The notes: a model not told the origin generated them from the sequence alone. 64,000 nucleotides of DNA from Paenirhizobium selenitireducens ATCC BAA-1503 (GCF_000518785.1 NZ_JAEG01000010.1:1-64000), one strand, 5' to 3'. Positions 36,214-45,660 are shown, counted from the stretch's first letter. A program made the numbers and translations.

Positions 36214-37295
36214 ACAGTATCGACATCGAACTCGTATCCGTCAGCAAGTCATTCGGACCGGTTTCCGTGGTGAAGGACATCAGTCTGCAGATTCCAAGAG
36301 GGGAATTTGTCAGCATTCTGGGACCCTCGGGCTGCGGCAAGACCACGACGCTCAACATGATCGCCGGGTTCAACGCGCCGTCTTATGGCGACATCCGCAT
36401 CCGCGGTAAAAGCCAGGTCCGCGTTCCTCCCGAGCGGCGCAATATCGGCCTTGTGTTCCAGAACTATGCCCTCTTCCCCCATATGACCGTCGCCGAAAAC
36501 GTCGGTTTCGGCCTGCGCATGCGCGGCGCATCGCGTTCCGAGATTGCCGTGGCGGTTCGCGATGCGCTTCGCGGGGTCCATCTCGAAGCCTTCGCGGCCC
36601 GCTATCCCAAGGAACTGTCCGGCGGCCAGCAGCAACGCGTGGCGCTTGCGCGCGCCATAGCGCCGCGCCCTTCCGTTCTTCTGCTGGACGAGCCGCTCTC
36701 CAATCTCGATCTTAAGCTTCGCGAGGCGATGCGGGTCGAGCTGAAGGAGATCCAGGAAGCCCTCGGCATGACATTTGTCTATGTCACCCATGATCAGGAA
36801 GAGGCCATGGCCATGTCGGACCGGATCGTCGTCATGTGGCAGGGGGTGATCGCGCAGGAGGGGACTCCTGCGGACATCTACGGCCGCCCGCAGACGAGTT
36901 TCGTGGCCGACTTCATTGGAAGGTCCAACATCCTGCCCATATCGGATCTCGTCTTGCGTCCGCCTCATCTCGATTTCGCGGTAGCGGATGGCGCGCTGCG
37001 ATTGCGCTCGGCTGCGGCTTGGTCCGGCCAGGATATGCGCTTCTGTTGCATCCGGCCGGAGAGCATCCGCTTTCTGCCTGAGGGCGAACCGGCGCCTGAG
37101 GACGCCAATCAGCTGACCGGCAGGCTGCACCGCATCGTCAATCTCGGGGCGCAGCTCGAGCTTTTTGTCGAGATCGCAAGCGATCTTCTTGTCTCGGCAA
37201 CATTGCCTTCGGGCTCAGCCGGTCGGCTGCCGCCGCTTGGCAAGGAGGTCCGGCTGTCAATTCTTGCGCAAGACGTCCAGCTGCTCGCCCGCTAG
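36210..37295 (+). CDS. ABC transporter ATP-binding protein (PotA-like)
   Basis: A 361-residue ATPase of the importer. Walker A GPSGCGKTT is at 38-46, the signature LSGGQQQR near 134, Walker B VLLLDEPLSNLD, and the switch VTHDQEEAMAMSDR. A C-terminal TOBE-type regulatory domain occupies about 270-361 (CIRPESIRFLP). It overlaps the permease gene by four bases and closes the transporter operon; the dioxygenase follows after 115 bases. Confidence 0.94.
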   Translation: MNSIDIELVSVSKSFGPVSVVKDISLQIPRGEFVSILGPSGCGKTTTLNMIAGFNAPSYGDIRIRGKSQVRVPPERRNIGLVFQNYALFPHMTVAENVGFGLRMRGASRSEIAVAVRDALRGVHLEAFAARYPKELSGGQQQRVALARAIAPRPSVLLLDEPLSNLDLKLREAMRVELKEIQEALGMTFVYVTHDQEEAMAMSDRIVVMWQGVIAQEGTPADIYGRPQTSFVADFIGRSNILPISDLVLRPPHLDFAVADGALRLRSAAAWSGQDMRFCCIRPESIRFLPEGEPAPEDANQLTGRLHRIVNLGAQLELFVEIASDLLVSATLPSGSAGRLPPLGKEVRLSILAQDVQLLAR

Positions 37296-37410
37296 CCCGC
37301 AACCGATTGGACCGGCCTATCAATCCCGCCCCATCGGTATTGGAGCCGGATCTCCTGCAAGGCCTAACATCCCATTGTTCTCAAGTGAATTTACCCCAAG
37401 GAGACAAGAC

Positions 37411-38277
37411 ATGCTGATCAAAGAGAGAATTCGGGCCGCACAGCATTCGACCAATGTCTGCGCTGACATCGAAGGTTTCGATTTTCAGAACTATGACGCC
37501 CGGGATATCGCCGAGATCCGGCGGTTGTGGCTTCAATATGGCGTCCTGCGCTTCAAGCGGACCCGCATCACCGACGACGACCAGGTCCGCTTTTCGCGTA
37601 ATTTCGGGGAGTTCGTCATCCATCCCAAGCAGTTGCAGGAGGGCGGCCACCCCACCCACCCGGAGATCCTGGTCATCAGCAATGTGATGAAGGACGGCAA
37701 GCCGAGCGGCGCGCTGGGCAATAGCGAGGCGACGTGGCACACCGATACCTGGTTCTATGAACGCCCGCCGGCGGGCGCCATTCTGCGTGCCATTGCCGTT
37801 CCACCGTCCGGTGGCGATACCTATTTCCTGTCGACCTACATCGCCTATGACACCTTGCCCGAGACACTGAAGAAGGCCGTCGCCGGCCGCCAGATCTTCT
37901 TCCAGAATGTCTACGACAAGACCGGCAAGCTCAGGCTTGGAAAGACCGAGCCGGCAAGCTCCGATTTCCGCGAATGGAGCGGGATCGTCCACCCGCTGGT
38001 GCGGACCCACGGAGAGACCGGCCGCAAGGCGCTCTATCTCGGCGGCACGATCGAAGGCGCATGGATCGTCGGCATGCCCCTCGATGAAAGCCGCAGCCTG
38101 CTGGCGCAGCTTTGGGATCACACGACAGGTTCCAAGGATGTCTTCGTGCAGGTCTGGGAGGAGGGCGACATCATGATGTGGGACAATCGCTGCACCATGC
38201 ACCGGCGCGATTCCTTCGACCCGTCCTCGATCCGGATCATGCACCGGACAACCACGTCCGGCGAACGTCCGGTCTGA
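37411..38277 (+). CDS. TauD/TfdA-family 2-oxoglutarate dioxygenase
   Basis: A 288-residue non-haem iron oxygenase that would hydroxylate a substrate using 2-oxoglutarate and O2. Iron ligands H110-T-D112 (EATWHTDTWF) and a C-terminal His in CTMHRRDS (about 264), with the 2-oxoglutarate Arg near 279 (RIMHRTT), are visible. ATG 37411 follows AAGGAG at good spacing; the in-frame extension from 37165 lies inside the ATPase gene. Likely the first catabolic step on the imported compound (inference). Confidence 0.93.
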   Translation: MLIKERIRAAQHSTNVCADIEGFDFQNYDARDIAEIRRLWLQYGVLRFKRTRITDDDQVRFSRNFGEFVIHPKQLQEGGHPTHPEILVISNVMKDGKPSGALGNSEATWHTDTWFYERPPAGAILRAIAVPPSGGDTYFLSTYIAYDTLPETLKKAVAGRQIFFQNVYDKTGKLRLGKTEPASSDFREWSGIVHPLVRTHGETGRKALYLGGTIEGAWIVGMPLDESRSLLAQLWDHTTGSKDVFVQVWEEGDIMMWDNRCTMHRRDSFDPSSIRIMHRTTTSGERPV

Positions 38278-38288
38278 CCGGCTGATGC

Positions 38289-38966
38289 ATGTTGAGAGAA
38301 CGGATCAGAGCCATGAACGAGAACTACAGGGTGGCGGACCGCCACCCTCCCCTTCCCCAGGATCTGGTCGATCTGCTCGTCCAAGTGGAGACGGCCACCA
38401 TTGGCCATGTCGAGCATCTCGGCTTCGTCGGCGATGGTGTTCGGCCTGTCTTCCCCGCCAGGGCCGCAGGCCAGGCGCTGACCGTCGCGGCGCCTGGCCG
38501 CGACGGATCCATCATCTATCACGCGATCGACCTCCTGCTTCCGGGCGACATGCTCGTCATCTCCCGGGTCGACCGGGATGACATAGCTTGCGTCGGCGGC
38601 GGCGTTGCCCTGGCGGCGAAGGCGAAAGGTGCTGCCGGTATCGTCATCGACGGTCCCTGCACGGATATCGCCGAAATCACGGCTACCGGCCTGCCCGTGT
38701 GGTGCCGGGGCGTGTCATCGCGGACCACGAACCGTACTGTGCGGATCGGTGGATCCTTGAACGTGCCAGTCGCCTGCGGGGCTGCCGCGATCCTTGCCGG
38801 ATATGCGGTGCTTGCCGACAATGAGGGCGTCTTCGCCGCCGACCGGGACAGCATGAGGGCGTTTGCCGTCATGGCGCTCACCCGCCAGGAACGATCGGCA
38901 AGGCTGAGATCCCATCTGGCCGCCGGCCACTCGATTTTCGATTTTGACAGGGAGCAAAAGCTATGA
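38289..38966 (+). CDS. RraA/4-hydroxy-4-methyl-2-oxoglutarate aldolase-like protein
   Basis: A 225-residue member of the RraA superfamily, which includes pyruvate aldolases, oxaloacetate decarboxylases and the RNase E regulator. The core VRPVFPARAAGQALTVAAPG, ACVGGGVALAAKAKGAAGIVIDGPCTD and LPVWCRG.. is clear. In aldolase members the second motif normally reads ..DGxxRD; here it is DGPCTD, so the catalytic Arg is replaced by Thr. Either the chemistry differs or the role is non-enzymatic. An in-frame ATG at 38313 is an alternative start. It overlaps the nitrilase gene by four bases. Confidence 0.88.
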   Translation: MLRERIRAMNENYRVADRHPPLPQDLVDLLVQVETATIGHVEHLGFVGDGVRPVFPARAAGQALTVAAPGRDGSIIYHAIDLLLPGDMLVISRVDRDDIACVGGGVALAAKAKGAAGIVIDGPCTDIAEITATGLPVWCRGVSSRTTNRTVRIGGSLNVPVACGAAAILAGYAVLADNEGVFAADRDSMRAFAVMALTRQERSARLRSHLAAGHSIFDFDREQKL

Positions 38967-39838
38967 AGTTGGCGCTGATCCAGATGAACTCCCAACCTGA
39001 CCGCGTCTACAATCTGGCGCAGGCAGAACGATTGATGGGTAACGCGTGTTCCGTGGAGAGACCGGATCTGATCATCCTGCCGGAACATTTCGACTGGACG
39101 GGCGGTACGCCCCAGGACAAGAGAAATGCAGCAGATGTCGTGCCAGGGGGGGAGGCTTACGAGATGGTTCGAGCCTTTGCCCGTGATCATCGCGTTGCCG
39201 TCCATGCCGGCAGCCTGCTTGAGCGCGTCGCGGGTGACGCGCGGATCTTCAACACGACCGTCATCTTCGATTCCACGGGCACCGAGATCGGCACCTACCG
39301 CAAGATCCACCTGTTCGACATCACAGCCCCGGACGGCAAGCGCTACCTCGAATCCGCCACCGTGGCTGCCGGCCAGGAACTGTTGATCTACGAGATCGGC
39401 GGTTTTCGAGTGGCCTGCGCGATCTGCTATGATCTGCGCTTCTCCCGTCTGTTCGATCGGCTCGCGTCCTTTGGCGTGGATCTGTTCGTTCTGCCGGCCG
39501 CCTTCACCCGGCAGACTGGCAAGGATCATTGGGAGGTTCTCTGCCGCGCCCGGGCCATCGAATTCCAGGCATTCTTCGCAGCATGCGGTCAGTGCGGAAC
39601 TTATCTTGCTCCGGGGAACGAGCGCCGCGCCATGTTCGGGCACTCGCTCGTGGTCGATCCCTGGGGACAGGTCATCGCCGGGACCGGTGACAAGGAAGGC
39701 GTGCTGATCGCCGAACTCGACAAAAGCCGGGTGGAGGCCGTTCGAGGCATGATCCCGATGAGCGAACACCGCGTGGATCTGGCGACATTCAGGATCAACG
39801 AGGCTCGCCTGGGAGGTCCGGGGCTCGCCGCAGAGTGA
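38963..39838 (+). CDS. Carbon-nitrogen hydrolase (nitrilase superfamily amidase)
   Basis: A 291-residue hydrolase with the nitrilase-superfamily triad E41 (ILPEHF), K114 (YRKIHLFD) and C155 (AICYDLRF). The arrangement resembles omega-amidase/Nit2-type enzymes, which release ammonia from an amide. It is coupled to the RraA-like gene by an ATGA overlap and ends the dioxygenase-RraA-amidase group. The exact substrate cannot be read from sequence. Confidence 0.93.
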   Translation: MKLALIQMNSQPDRVYNLAQAERLMGNACSVERPDLIILPEHFDWTGGTPQDKRNAADVVPGGEAYEMVRAFARDHRVAVHAGSLLERVAGDARIFNTTVIFDSTGTEIGTYRKIHLFDITAPDGKRYLESATVAAGQELLIYEIGGFRVACAICYDLRFSRLFDRLASFGVDLFVLPAAFTRQTGKDHWEVLCRARAIEFQAFFAACGQCGTYLAPGNERRAMFGHSLVVDPWGQVIAGTGDKEGVLIAELDKSRVEAVRGMIPMSEHRVDLATFRINEARLGGPGLAAE

Positions 39839-39978
39839 GCGATCGCCTCCAGGGCGAACAAGCTCGCGATGTTGCACGGCCCATCCAGGCCAGTGTTTTC
39901 GTGAAAGGTCGAGAAGGGTGGGTTCGACATGTCTGTTTTCGCCTATGAAGGATAGGTCGCCCCGACCAACTCCACGAC

Positions 39979-40386
39979 ATGCAGGAAAGCGGATGGCAGA
40001 TGCGCAAGCCAACACCCGTCGATGCCCTTGTCGGCAAGAGATTGAGGGACCGGCGGCTTGCCCTCGGTCTCGGTTCCCGGGAGGTCGCCCGGCTGATCGG
40101 TGTCAGCCATCATCAGCTTGAAAAGCACGAGCGCGGATTGAGCCGTGTGACGTCCGGCCCCCTTTCGAAGATGAGCAACCTGCTGGGCGTGTCGCCGTCT
40201 TTCCTGTTCGACAACGCCACTTCCCGTGAGGCGAGCAGCAATGAAGGCTCGAAAGAGGCGTCTGAACTCGGCGCCTTCCTGTCGACAGAAGAGGGGCAGG
40301 AACTCAATCGCGCCTTCCATCGCATCAGGGAGAAGAGGATCCGTCGGCTATACCTTGCTCTCGTCTGCGCGGTGGCCAGCCTTTAG
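39979..40386 (+). CDS. XRE-family regulator of rhizobial type
   Basis: A 135-residue repressor-like protein with a helix-turn-helix (LRDRRLALGLGSREVARLIGVSHHQLEKHERG, about 24-56) and a C-terminal helical tail. Many such XRE proteins are encoded in rhizobial genomes. In-frame Met codons at 39979 and 40000 compete as starts; neither has a strong ribosome site. It sits at the end of the first catabolic group. Confidence 0.8.
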   Translation: MQESGWQMRKPTPVDALVGKRLRDRRLALGLGSREVARLIGVSHHQLEKHERGLSRVTSGPLSKMSNLLGVSPSFLFDNATSREASSNEGSKEASELGAFLSTEEGQELNRAFHRIREKRIRRLYLALVCAVASL

Positions 40387-40557
40387 GGCAACAAGACTTG
40401 CCCAAATGCACCGCGCCGCTGCTGTGTTTCAGCGATGCGATCGCGCGCCGGCATTCGTATCGGCTTGCTGAAAACCCGGTATTGACTCGCGCGTGCAAAC
40501 TGTCAGCCTGTTGCCACCTGGCGTAGGGGTGCGTCGGAGTGGGACCGGGGGGAATAC

Positions 40558-40935
40558 ATGAACAAGCTGATCTTTTGTGCCGTGGCGCTTGTGGCTCTCG
40601 GGGGATGCGCCAAGCGTCCCTCGGCGATCGTGCCCGTGGACATACCCATGGCCGCCTATACCAATCTGTCCTGCGAGCAGCTCGCCCAGGAACAGATCAA
40701 GGAGCAAACCGGTCTTGCGGCCGTTTCCAAGGCGCAGAACGACGCGGCAAACGGTGATGCCTTTGGTGTTTTCCTGATCGGGATCCCGGTCGGCAGCGTG
40801 GTCGGCGCGGACAAGGAAGGCGACGTGGCCGTATCCAAGGGCAAGGTCCAGGCGATCCAGTCAGCGATGATGAGCAAAGGATGCAATGCGCCAGCAGCAG
40901 TCCAGCCCGCTGCTGGTGCTCCGCCCAAGACATGA
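40558..40935 (+). CDS. Small lipoprotein
   Basis: A 125-residue protein with a lipobox: MNKLIFCAVALVALGGC, lipidated at C17. The mature part is soluble with two further Cys (CEQL, KGCNAP) that could form a disulfide, and a central hydrophobic segment FGVFLIGIPVGSVVG. It resembles short periplasmic lipoproteins of rhizobia; the role is unknown. The 171 bases before it contain only a likely promoter. Confidence 0.78.
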   Translation: MNKLIFCAVALVALGGCAKRPSAIVPVDIPMAAYTNLSCEQLAQEQIKEQTGLAAVSKAQNDAANGDAFGVFLIGIPVGSVVGADKEGDVAVSKGKVQAIQSAMMSKGCNAPAAVQPAAGAPPKT

Positions 40936-40948
40936 ACGATCAGGCACA

Positions 40949-41110
40949 TCAGTGGAGCCGGCGGAGGTCCTCAGTTTTTCGCAGCACAATCTGTCTGTCG
41001 ACCTCAGCAAGTGCAAGGTCGATGCGATGGGCCAGCAATTCCCGCTTCTCGCTTGTCGCCTGAGCCTTCAGGCGGCAAAGGAGTTCACGGAGTTGCTCGA
41101 GTTCTGTCAT
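40949..41110 (-). CDS. Small helical protein of 53 residues
   Basis: The product (MTELEQLRELLCRLKAQATS.., ending VDRQIVLRKTEDLRRLH) is a single long amphipathic helix. The start overlaps the end of the upstream 63-residue gene by 26 bases, which suggests a two-gene minus-strand operon. No family is recognised. It converges on the lipoprotein gene. Confidence 0.55.
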   Translation of the reverse strand: MTELEQLRELLCRLKAQATSEKRELLAHRIDLALAEVDRQIVLRKTEDLRRLH

Positions 41111-41276
41111 CCATATCCCGCAGCGGCGAATTCGGCGGCTGCTTGCCTTGCTCGCGCGCTGCCTCCTCGTCCACGCACTGTATCAAAGCCATTTCGATTA
41201 GATAGCCGAGCAAAGGGCTGCCCTGCCGTTCCGCCATCAATTTCGCTTCCGCAAGCGCTGCTGCCATTGGTCCCAT
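41085..41276 (-). CDS. Small hypothetical protein of 63 residues
   Basis: A helical protein (AAALAEAKLMAERQGSPLLGYLIEMALIQCVDEEA), preceded by a G-rich ribosome-like site (TCTGGGGGGTATT). An in-frame Met at 41267 is an alternative start. Similar short proteins occur on rhizobial plasmids. It overlaps the 53-residue gene at its 3' end. Confidence 0.55.
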   Translation of the reverse strand: MGPMAAALAEAKLMAERQGSPLLGYLIEMALIQCVDEEAAREQGKQPPNSPLRDMDDRTRATP

Positions 41277-41786
41277 AAATACCCCCCAGAAGGTATCTCA
41301 AAGCCGCAGGGAAAATCTACCATAAGTGGAAACAATTGCGAGGGACAATCTTGTGGGCGTCTCTGGAAAAGTGCGCCCGATCCGGCTTCTGCCTGTCACG
41401 GTGCCCCGTCGGCCAAAGGCGATTTGTCTCTGGCTCCACATGGGGCGCGGCAAGTACCAGCCCGTCGGTCGCGTGGATTCGACGAAGGGGGCAAAGCTAC
41501 AGGCCAGGCGCGTTCGCGCGCATGCCGCGTGGTGCCCTTCCCAAAACGGCTGAACGTCGAGAACGCCGTCGAAACGCGGACCCTCGATCGCCCTTGAGAC
41601 GCCTGAGTGCGGCGCTTGCTTGTTCGCTGCGATATCGACCGGGCGGCGCCCTTCGCCACCTCTTCTCCTGACCGGTACCTGGCGGTCCATGAGCCTGCCA
41701 AATCTTTGCCGAGGCTTTGCGTGTGCCATTCTTCGATCGGCGTAAGCTTCCCCTTCTGGATGACGGGTCACGACGAGGAGGAGAAA
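41277..41786 (+). other. 510-base gap before the ornithine-cyclodeaminase-like gene
   Basis: Several frames are open on both strands, but their composition is Arg/Pro/Ser-rich and unconvincing. No insertion-sequence end or recognisable gene is seen. The end of the gap carries GAGGAGGAG, the ribosome site of the next gene. Confidence 0.45.
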
Positions 41787-42854
41787 ATGGCGAATATGCT
41801 TGGGATTGCACCGAAATCACCGCGCTTCATTGGTGCTGACGAACTTGAGGCAATGGGCGCTGAGCTCGCTATTGCCGAGCTGCACGAGGCGATCGAAAGC
41901 GCCTGGCTCGATATCCGATCCGGCGTCGCCTTCGGGGGAAAGGCGGTCATGAGCCTTCCAGAGGGCGATTTCTGGGCCGCCTCGGGCTTTGGAGAATGGG
42001 AGAAGCGGTTCTCCGGAGAACGTCTCGGATGGAAACTATCGGCCCTCTACAGCGTCAATGCCCGTTATGGCGGGGTGAAGGTTATCGGTGCGAATGCCTT
42101 CAACCGGGAGCGCGGGCTTCCACGCTCGACCTCGACCTTCGTTCTCATGGAGAAGTTCAGCCTCCGCCCGCTTGCGATCCTCGATGCCACATCGCTGTCT
42201 TCGGCGCGAACGGGCGTCTATGCATCGGAAGTGTTCAGGCGCTGCCTGCGCGATCGTCCGGTCGAAAGCGTCTTCGTCTTCGGGGCCGGACCGGTCGCAC
42301 GCAGCGTGGTCAGTGCGCTTGCCTTTTGCGCCGGTGCGCGGATCGCGCAGGTCTACGTTCGCAGTCGCACCGCTCGGGGCGCCGAGGCGCTTGCGCGTGA
42401 CTTCAGGGGCCGAACCCCTTTTCGGGTGGAAGCCGTCACCGACAATGAAAAGCTCGCAGAGGCGTCGTTCGTGGTTACCGCGACCAATGCCCGAGGCCCG
42501 GTGTTCGACGATCACGAACTCCATCCCGCCGCCGTGACGCTGCACCTGGGCGGAGACGAAGTCCCTGCGGCCACTCTCCAAAGAGTGCTGCGGCGCGGGC
42601 GCGTTGCCTGCGACGACATGAAGACCGTATCGAGGAGGAACTCGCAGAGCCTTGCCCTGCACTTTTCCCGCCAGGGCATGACGCTCGAAGCGGTTGGCCC
42701 GCTGCTCGGCATCCTTGAGCTGTCCGCGCCCGAAGAATGGGCAATCGATCCGCAAGAGCCGGTGTCGATTACCTGCGTCGGCCTGCCCATGCTCGATCTC
42801 TATACGGTCCAGGCCGTCTACGAGAAGTATCTGAAGCTATCCGGCGAGGCATAA
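41787..42854 (+). CDS. Ornithine cyclodeaminase/mu-crystallin family protein
   Basis: A 355-residue NAD(P)-dependent enzyme of the OCD/CRYM family, whose members act as cyclodeaminases, ketimine reductases or opine-type dehydrogenases. The Rossmann motif VFVFGAGPVARSVVSAL is near 166-182. Other family features are GWKLSALYSVNARYGGVKVIG and ASFVVTATNARGPVFD. ATG 41787 follows GAGGAGGAG and is preferred to the in-frame start at 41607. It is followed after one base by the PrpD gene, so the two are tightly coupled. Confidence 0.9.
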   Translation: MANMLGIAPKSPRFIGADELEAMGAELAIAELHEAIESAWLDIRSGVAFGGKAVMSLPEGDFWAASGFGEWEKRFSGERLGWKLSALYSVNARYGGVKVIGANAFNRERGLPRSTSTFVLMEKFSLRPLAILDATSLSSARTGVYASEVFRRCLRDRPVESVFVFGAGPVARSVVSALAFCAGARIAQVYVRSRTARGAEALARDFRGRTPFRVEAVTDNEKLAEASFVVTATNARGPVFDDHELHPAAVTLHLGGDEVPAATLQRVLRRGRVACDDMKTVSRRNSQSLALHFSRQGMTLEAVGPLLGILELSAPEEWAIDPQEPVSITCVGLPMLDLYTVQAVYEKYLKLSGEA

Positions 42855-42855
42855 C

Positions 42856-44202
42856 ATGGTTCATCTCACCAGCGTGCTTGCTGAGCATGCGCGATCACTG
42901 GACGTCTCGCTCATGGCGCCGACCGTGAAAGAGACTGCCTTGCGCTGCGTTCTGGATCTCCTTGGGTCTGCAATCGCCGGGATTGCGACGACCGCGACCT
43001 CAGCAACCCGCGCCGCCTCGGCCGAGACGCTTGGGGCCGGAGCCGCATCGATCTGGATGTCCGGGTGCACTGCCTCTCCTCTTTCGGCACTCCTTGTCAA
43101 CAGTTCTGCCGCCTGCGCCCTTGATCTCGATGATGGCAACAGATCAGCACGGGGGCATCCGGGTGCCTGTGTGATCCCGACGGTCCTGACACTGGCGGCG
43201 ACACACTCGCAGGTCTCGTGCGATGACATGCTGGCGGCGATCGTCGCTGGCTACGATGTGGGGGTCAGAGTCGCGGCCGCGCAGAATCCCGAGGGAATAG
43301 CCAGTCGCCAGACCGGCCGATGGGCGTCCTTTGCCGCGGCCGCGGCAGCGGGAAGGCTTTTGAGGGCGGACGCCGCCCACCTGGCCCAGGCTCTGGCGAT
43401 TGCCGGCGTACTTGCCCCCAACCAACGCGCCAATGGTAGCTCCGGCTATTCCCGAATGACGGGCAATCTCGTCAAGGAAGGGATCGCCTGGAGTGCCGCT
43501 TTGGGGGTGCAGGCGCTCTATCTGGCCAAGAACGGATATACCGGTCCGATGGATATCCTCGATTACGGCCGCTTCTACGAGGCTCGCCGGATCTGCCGGG
43601 GCCTGGGCCGGCGCTGGGAGATTCTGGATACCTATTTCAAGCCCTATGCCTGCTGCCGCTACATTCATCCGGCCCTCGACGCCTTTTTCCAGCTGCAAGA
43701 GCAGAACCGGTTCCGTTCTCTCGATATAGAGCGCGTCGATGTTCAGACTTTTCGGTGGGCGCTCAAGCTTGGAAACGTCAGCGACCCGCAAAATATCGTC
43801 GAGCTGCAATACAGTCTTCCCTATTGCCTGGCGGTCGCCGCGGTCGAAGGTCGTGAGGGCCTTTTGCCCATCTCGACCTCCCTGCTCGATCGACCCGATC
43901 TTGCCCGGTTTGCCCGAAATGTTCACCTCGCCGAAGAGTCGATTGCCGAGAAGGCGTTTCCGCGCAAGACGCTTGCGCGCGTCATCGTGACAACACGGGA
44001 GGGACAGCGCCTGATTTCCCCGCGCGTCGGTCCAGTGGGCGATCCGGCGCGCCCGATGTCATGGATCGCGATCGAGGAAAAATTCCGCCTGGTGACCCGT
44101 CACTCGATTTCCCCGGCAAAGCAGGCGGCCCTCATCCAATCAGTACGCGGCCTGGGAGACGGCAACCGCGAAGATCTGTTGCGGGAGCTTGGAACCGCAT
44201 AG
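42856..44202 (+). CDS. MmgE/PrpD family protein
   Basis: A 448-residue member of the 2-methylcitrate dehydratase-like family, which also includes decarboxylases and isomerases. Hallmarks are the N-terminal ALRCVLDLLGSAIAG, ACALDLDDGNRSARGHPGA in place of the usual DYDDxHxxxxxHPG, and YFKPYACCRYIHPALDA. The substrate is unlikely to be methylcitrate in this setting. It begins one base after the OCD-like gene and converges on the amidohydrolase. Confidence 0.9.
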   Translation: MVHLTSVLAEHARSLDVSLMAPTVKETALRCVLDLLGSAIAGIATTATSATRAASAETLGAGAASIWMSGCTASPLSALLVNSSAACALDLDDGNRSARGHPGACVIPTVLTLAATHSQVSCDDMLAAIVAGYDVGVRVAAAQNPEGIASRQTGRWASFAAAAAAGRLLRADAAHLAQALAIAGVLAPNQRANGSSGYSRMTGNLVKEGIAWSAALGVQALYLAKNGYTGPMDILDYGRFYEARRICRGLGRRWEILDTYFKPYACCRYIHPALDAFFQLQEQNRFRSLDIERVDVQTFRWALKLGNVSDPQNIVELQYSLPYCLAVAAVEGREGLLPISTSLLDRPDLARFARNVHLAEESIAEKAFPRKTLARVIVTTREGQRLISPRVGPVGDPARPMSWIAIEEKFRLVTRHSISPAKQAALIQSVRGLGDGNREDLLRELGTA

Positions 44203-44258
44203 TCAGATCCGCGACGATTTCTACCGGCTTCTCGCGCCATCGGCCGGGCCAGGCCCGC

Positions 44259-45626
44259 CTATTGGGGCTGCTGGGTCAGCATGCCGTTCAACACCACCGG
44301 TCTGCCGGCGATGATCACATGGCGGACGCGGCTGAAATTATGGCTCTCCACGACGGTGACATCAGCCCTCTTGCCCTTGGCGAGCACGCCGCGATCGCCT
44401 GCGAGTTCGGGAAAGACGCCGGCAAGCTTGCCCGTTGCAAGAGCAACGGCTTCGGGCGGCGCCAATTGTTTCAAGGCGATCATGCGGTGCAGGGCAGCCG
44501 GTATGCTGTCCCAGTCGCCACCGGCGAAATCCGTCGAGATCGTATCGACGAGACGGGCCTCGATCAGGGCATCCAGGTTCTCCGGCCTATTGCGCCAGCG
44601 GGTTTGCACCATGTCGAGTGTGGAGACATCGATCGTAATGCCTGATGCCCGCATTGCCTTTGCGCTCTCCACGGCCTCCTCTGGCAGAAAGGACGGGTGG
44701 TTGGAATGACCGGCGATCATCCGTGCCGCAGGATAACGTCTCGCCAGGCTCAGCAGCGTCTTTGCCGTGGGGGCCGCATTGTGGAAGATCGCCGGCAGGG
44801 CGAGCCTGGCTGATGCTGCGGCAATCTCTTCGAGACCGGCGAACGACAGGGCGACGGGCCGCATCACGCTGTCGTGGATGAGGTCGCGCAGGGCCGACAC
44901 GCTCAACTGTCTGCCAAGGCCGTGTTGGTCGAGGAGCGCATCCAGGGCATCGTCCTCCAAAGCCCCGGTCCCGTCCAGGAATCGGCCGAGCACCGCCTCC
45001 TTCAAAGCCCGCGCGGTTGCGGGCGTGATCACCGCACCCGTTGCTTGTCGGACAGCCGCGGGGATAAAGCGATAATCCTGGGCACCGCCGCCGAGCGTCT
45101 GTCCTCCACCCGCTTCGCCCAGCACCTTGCAGCCTGCGGCCACAAGTTCATCGACCGTCGCGTTGCGATGCCGCGCGCTCAGTCCCTTGCCATCCACGGC
45201 AAGGGCTGCCGCGATGTTTGACGGTGTGTGGGCGGTCGCAATGTGGATGTCCAGGGGGTGCGTCGAGCCAGCCTCCTCGACCTCGTCGGCCATGGCCAGG
45301 CCACAGACGTTCACAAGTGTCGTCGTTCCCGACAACAAATGCCGGTTGCGCTGGTAAATGACGTCGGATGGGGTGAATGGCATGGAGCCACTCGGCATCG
45401 AGGGGCCGCGGACACAGCCATGGGCGTGGGCATTGATGATACCGGGAAGGATTGTGCAGCCTTCAGTATTGAGGACCGTCTCGCCCTCTTCGGGCGCATG
45501 TTGGCCCGCCGCGACATCGACAATCCGCGTGGCGCGAATGCGAACTGCGCCGCGTTCAAGCAAGGTCGTCCCGTCGCCGGTGATGAGCGCGCCGCCGCTC
45601 AGGAGCAGATTGTCATCATATGCCAT
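44259..45626 (-). CDS. Amidohydrolase-superfamily enzyme
   Basis: A 455-residue metal-dependent hydrolase. The metal motif is HAH in GIINAHAHGCVRG; later candidates for ligands are ARMIAGHSNHPSF and the aspartate in STDFAGGD. The C-terminal strands RADVTVVESH..IIAGRPVVLNG match imidazolonepropionase/enamidase-like members, which open cyclic amides or enamides. ATG 45626 follows GGAGGA and is preferred over an in-frame start at 45686. It lies 34 bases downstream of the regulator gene, in the same direction. Confidence 0.9.
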   Translation of the reverse strand: MAYDDNLLLSGGALITGDGTTLLERGAVRIRATRIVDVAAGQHAPEEGETVLNTEGCTILPGIINAHAHGCVRGPSMPSGSMPFTPSDVIYQRNRHLLSGTTTLVNVCGLAMADEVEEAGSTHPLDIHIATAHTPSNIAAALAVDGKGLSARHRNATVDELVAAGCKVLGEAGGGQTLGGGAQDYRFIPAAVRQATGAVITPATARALKEAVLGRFLDGTGALEDDALDALLDQHGLGRQLSVSALRDLIHDSVMRPVALSFAGLEEIAAASARLALPAIFHNAAPTAKTLLSLARRYPAARMIAGHSNHPSFLPEEAVESAKAMRASGITIDVSTLDMVQTRWRNRPENLDALIEARLVDTISTDFAGGDWDSIPAALHRMIALKQLAPPEAVALATGKLAGVFPELAGDRGVLAKGKRADVTVVESHNFSRVRHVIIAGRPVVLNGMLTQQPQ

Positions 45627-45660
45627 CGCGGTATCCTCCATTCGAAGACCACAGTCGTGG

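Noticed and set aside
38519..40015. A 498-codon minus-strand frame.
   Set aside because: Opposite the RraA-like and nitrilase genes, both with family motifs and coupled starts.
41298..41771. A 157-codon minus-strand frame before the ornithine-cyclodeaminase-like gene.
   Set aside because: Arg/Pro-rich with no motif or ribosome site, and several frames on both strands are equally open.
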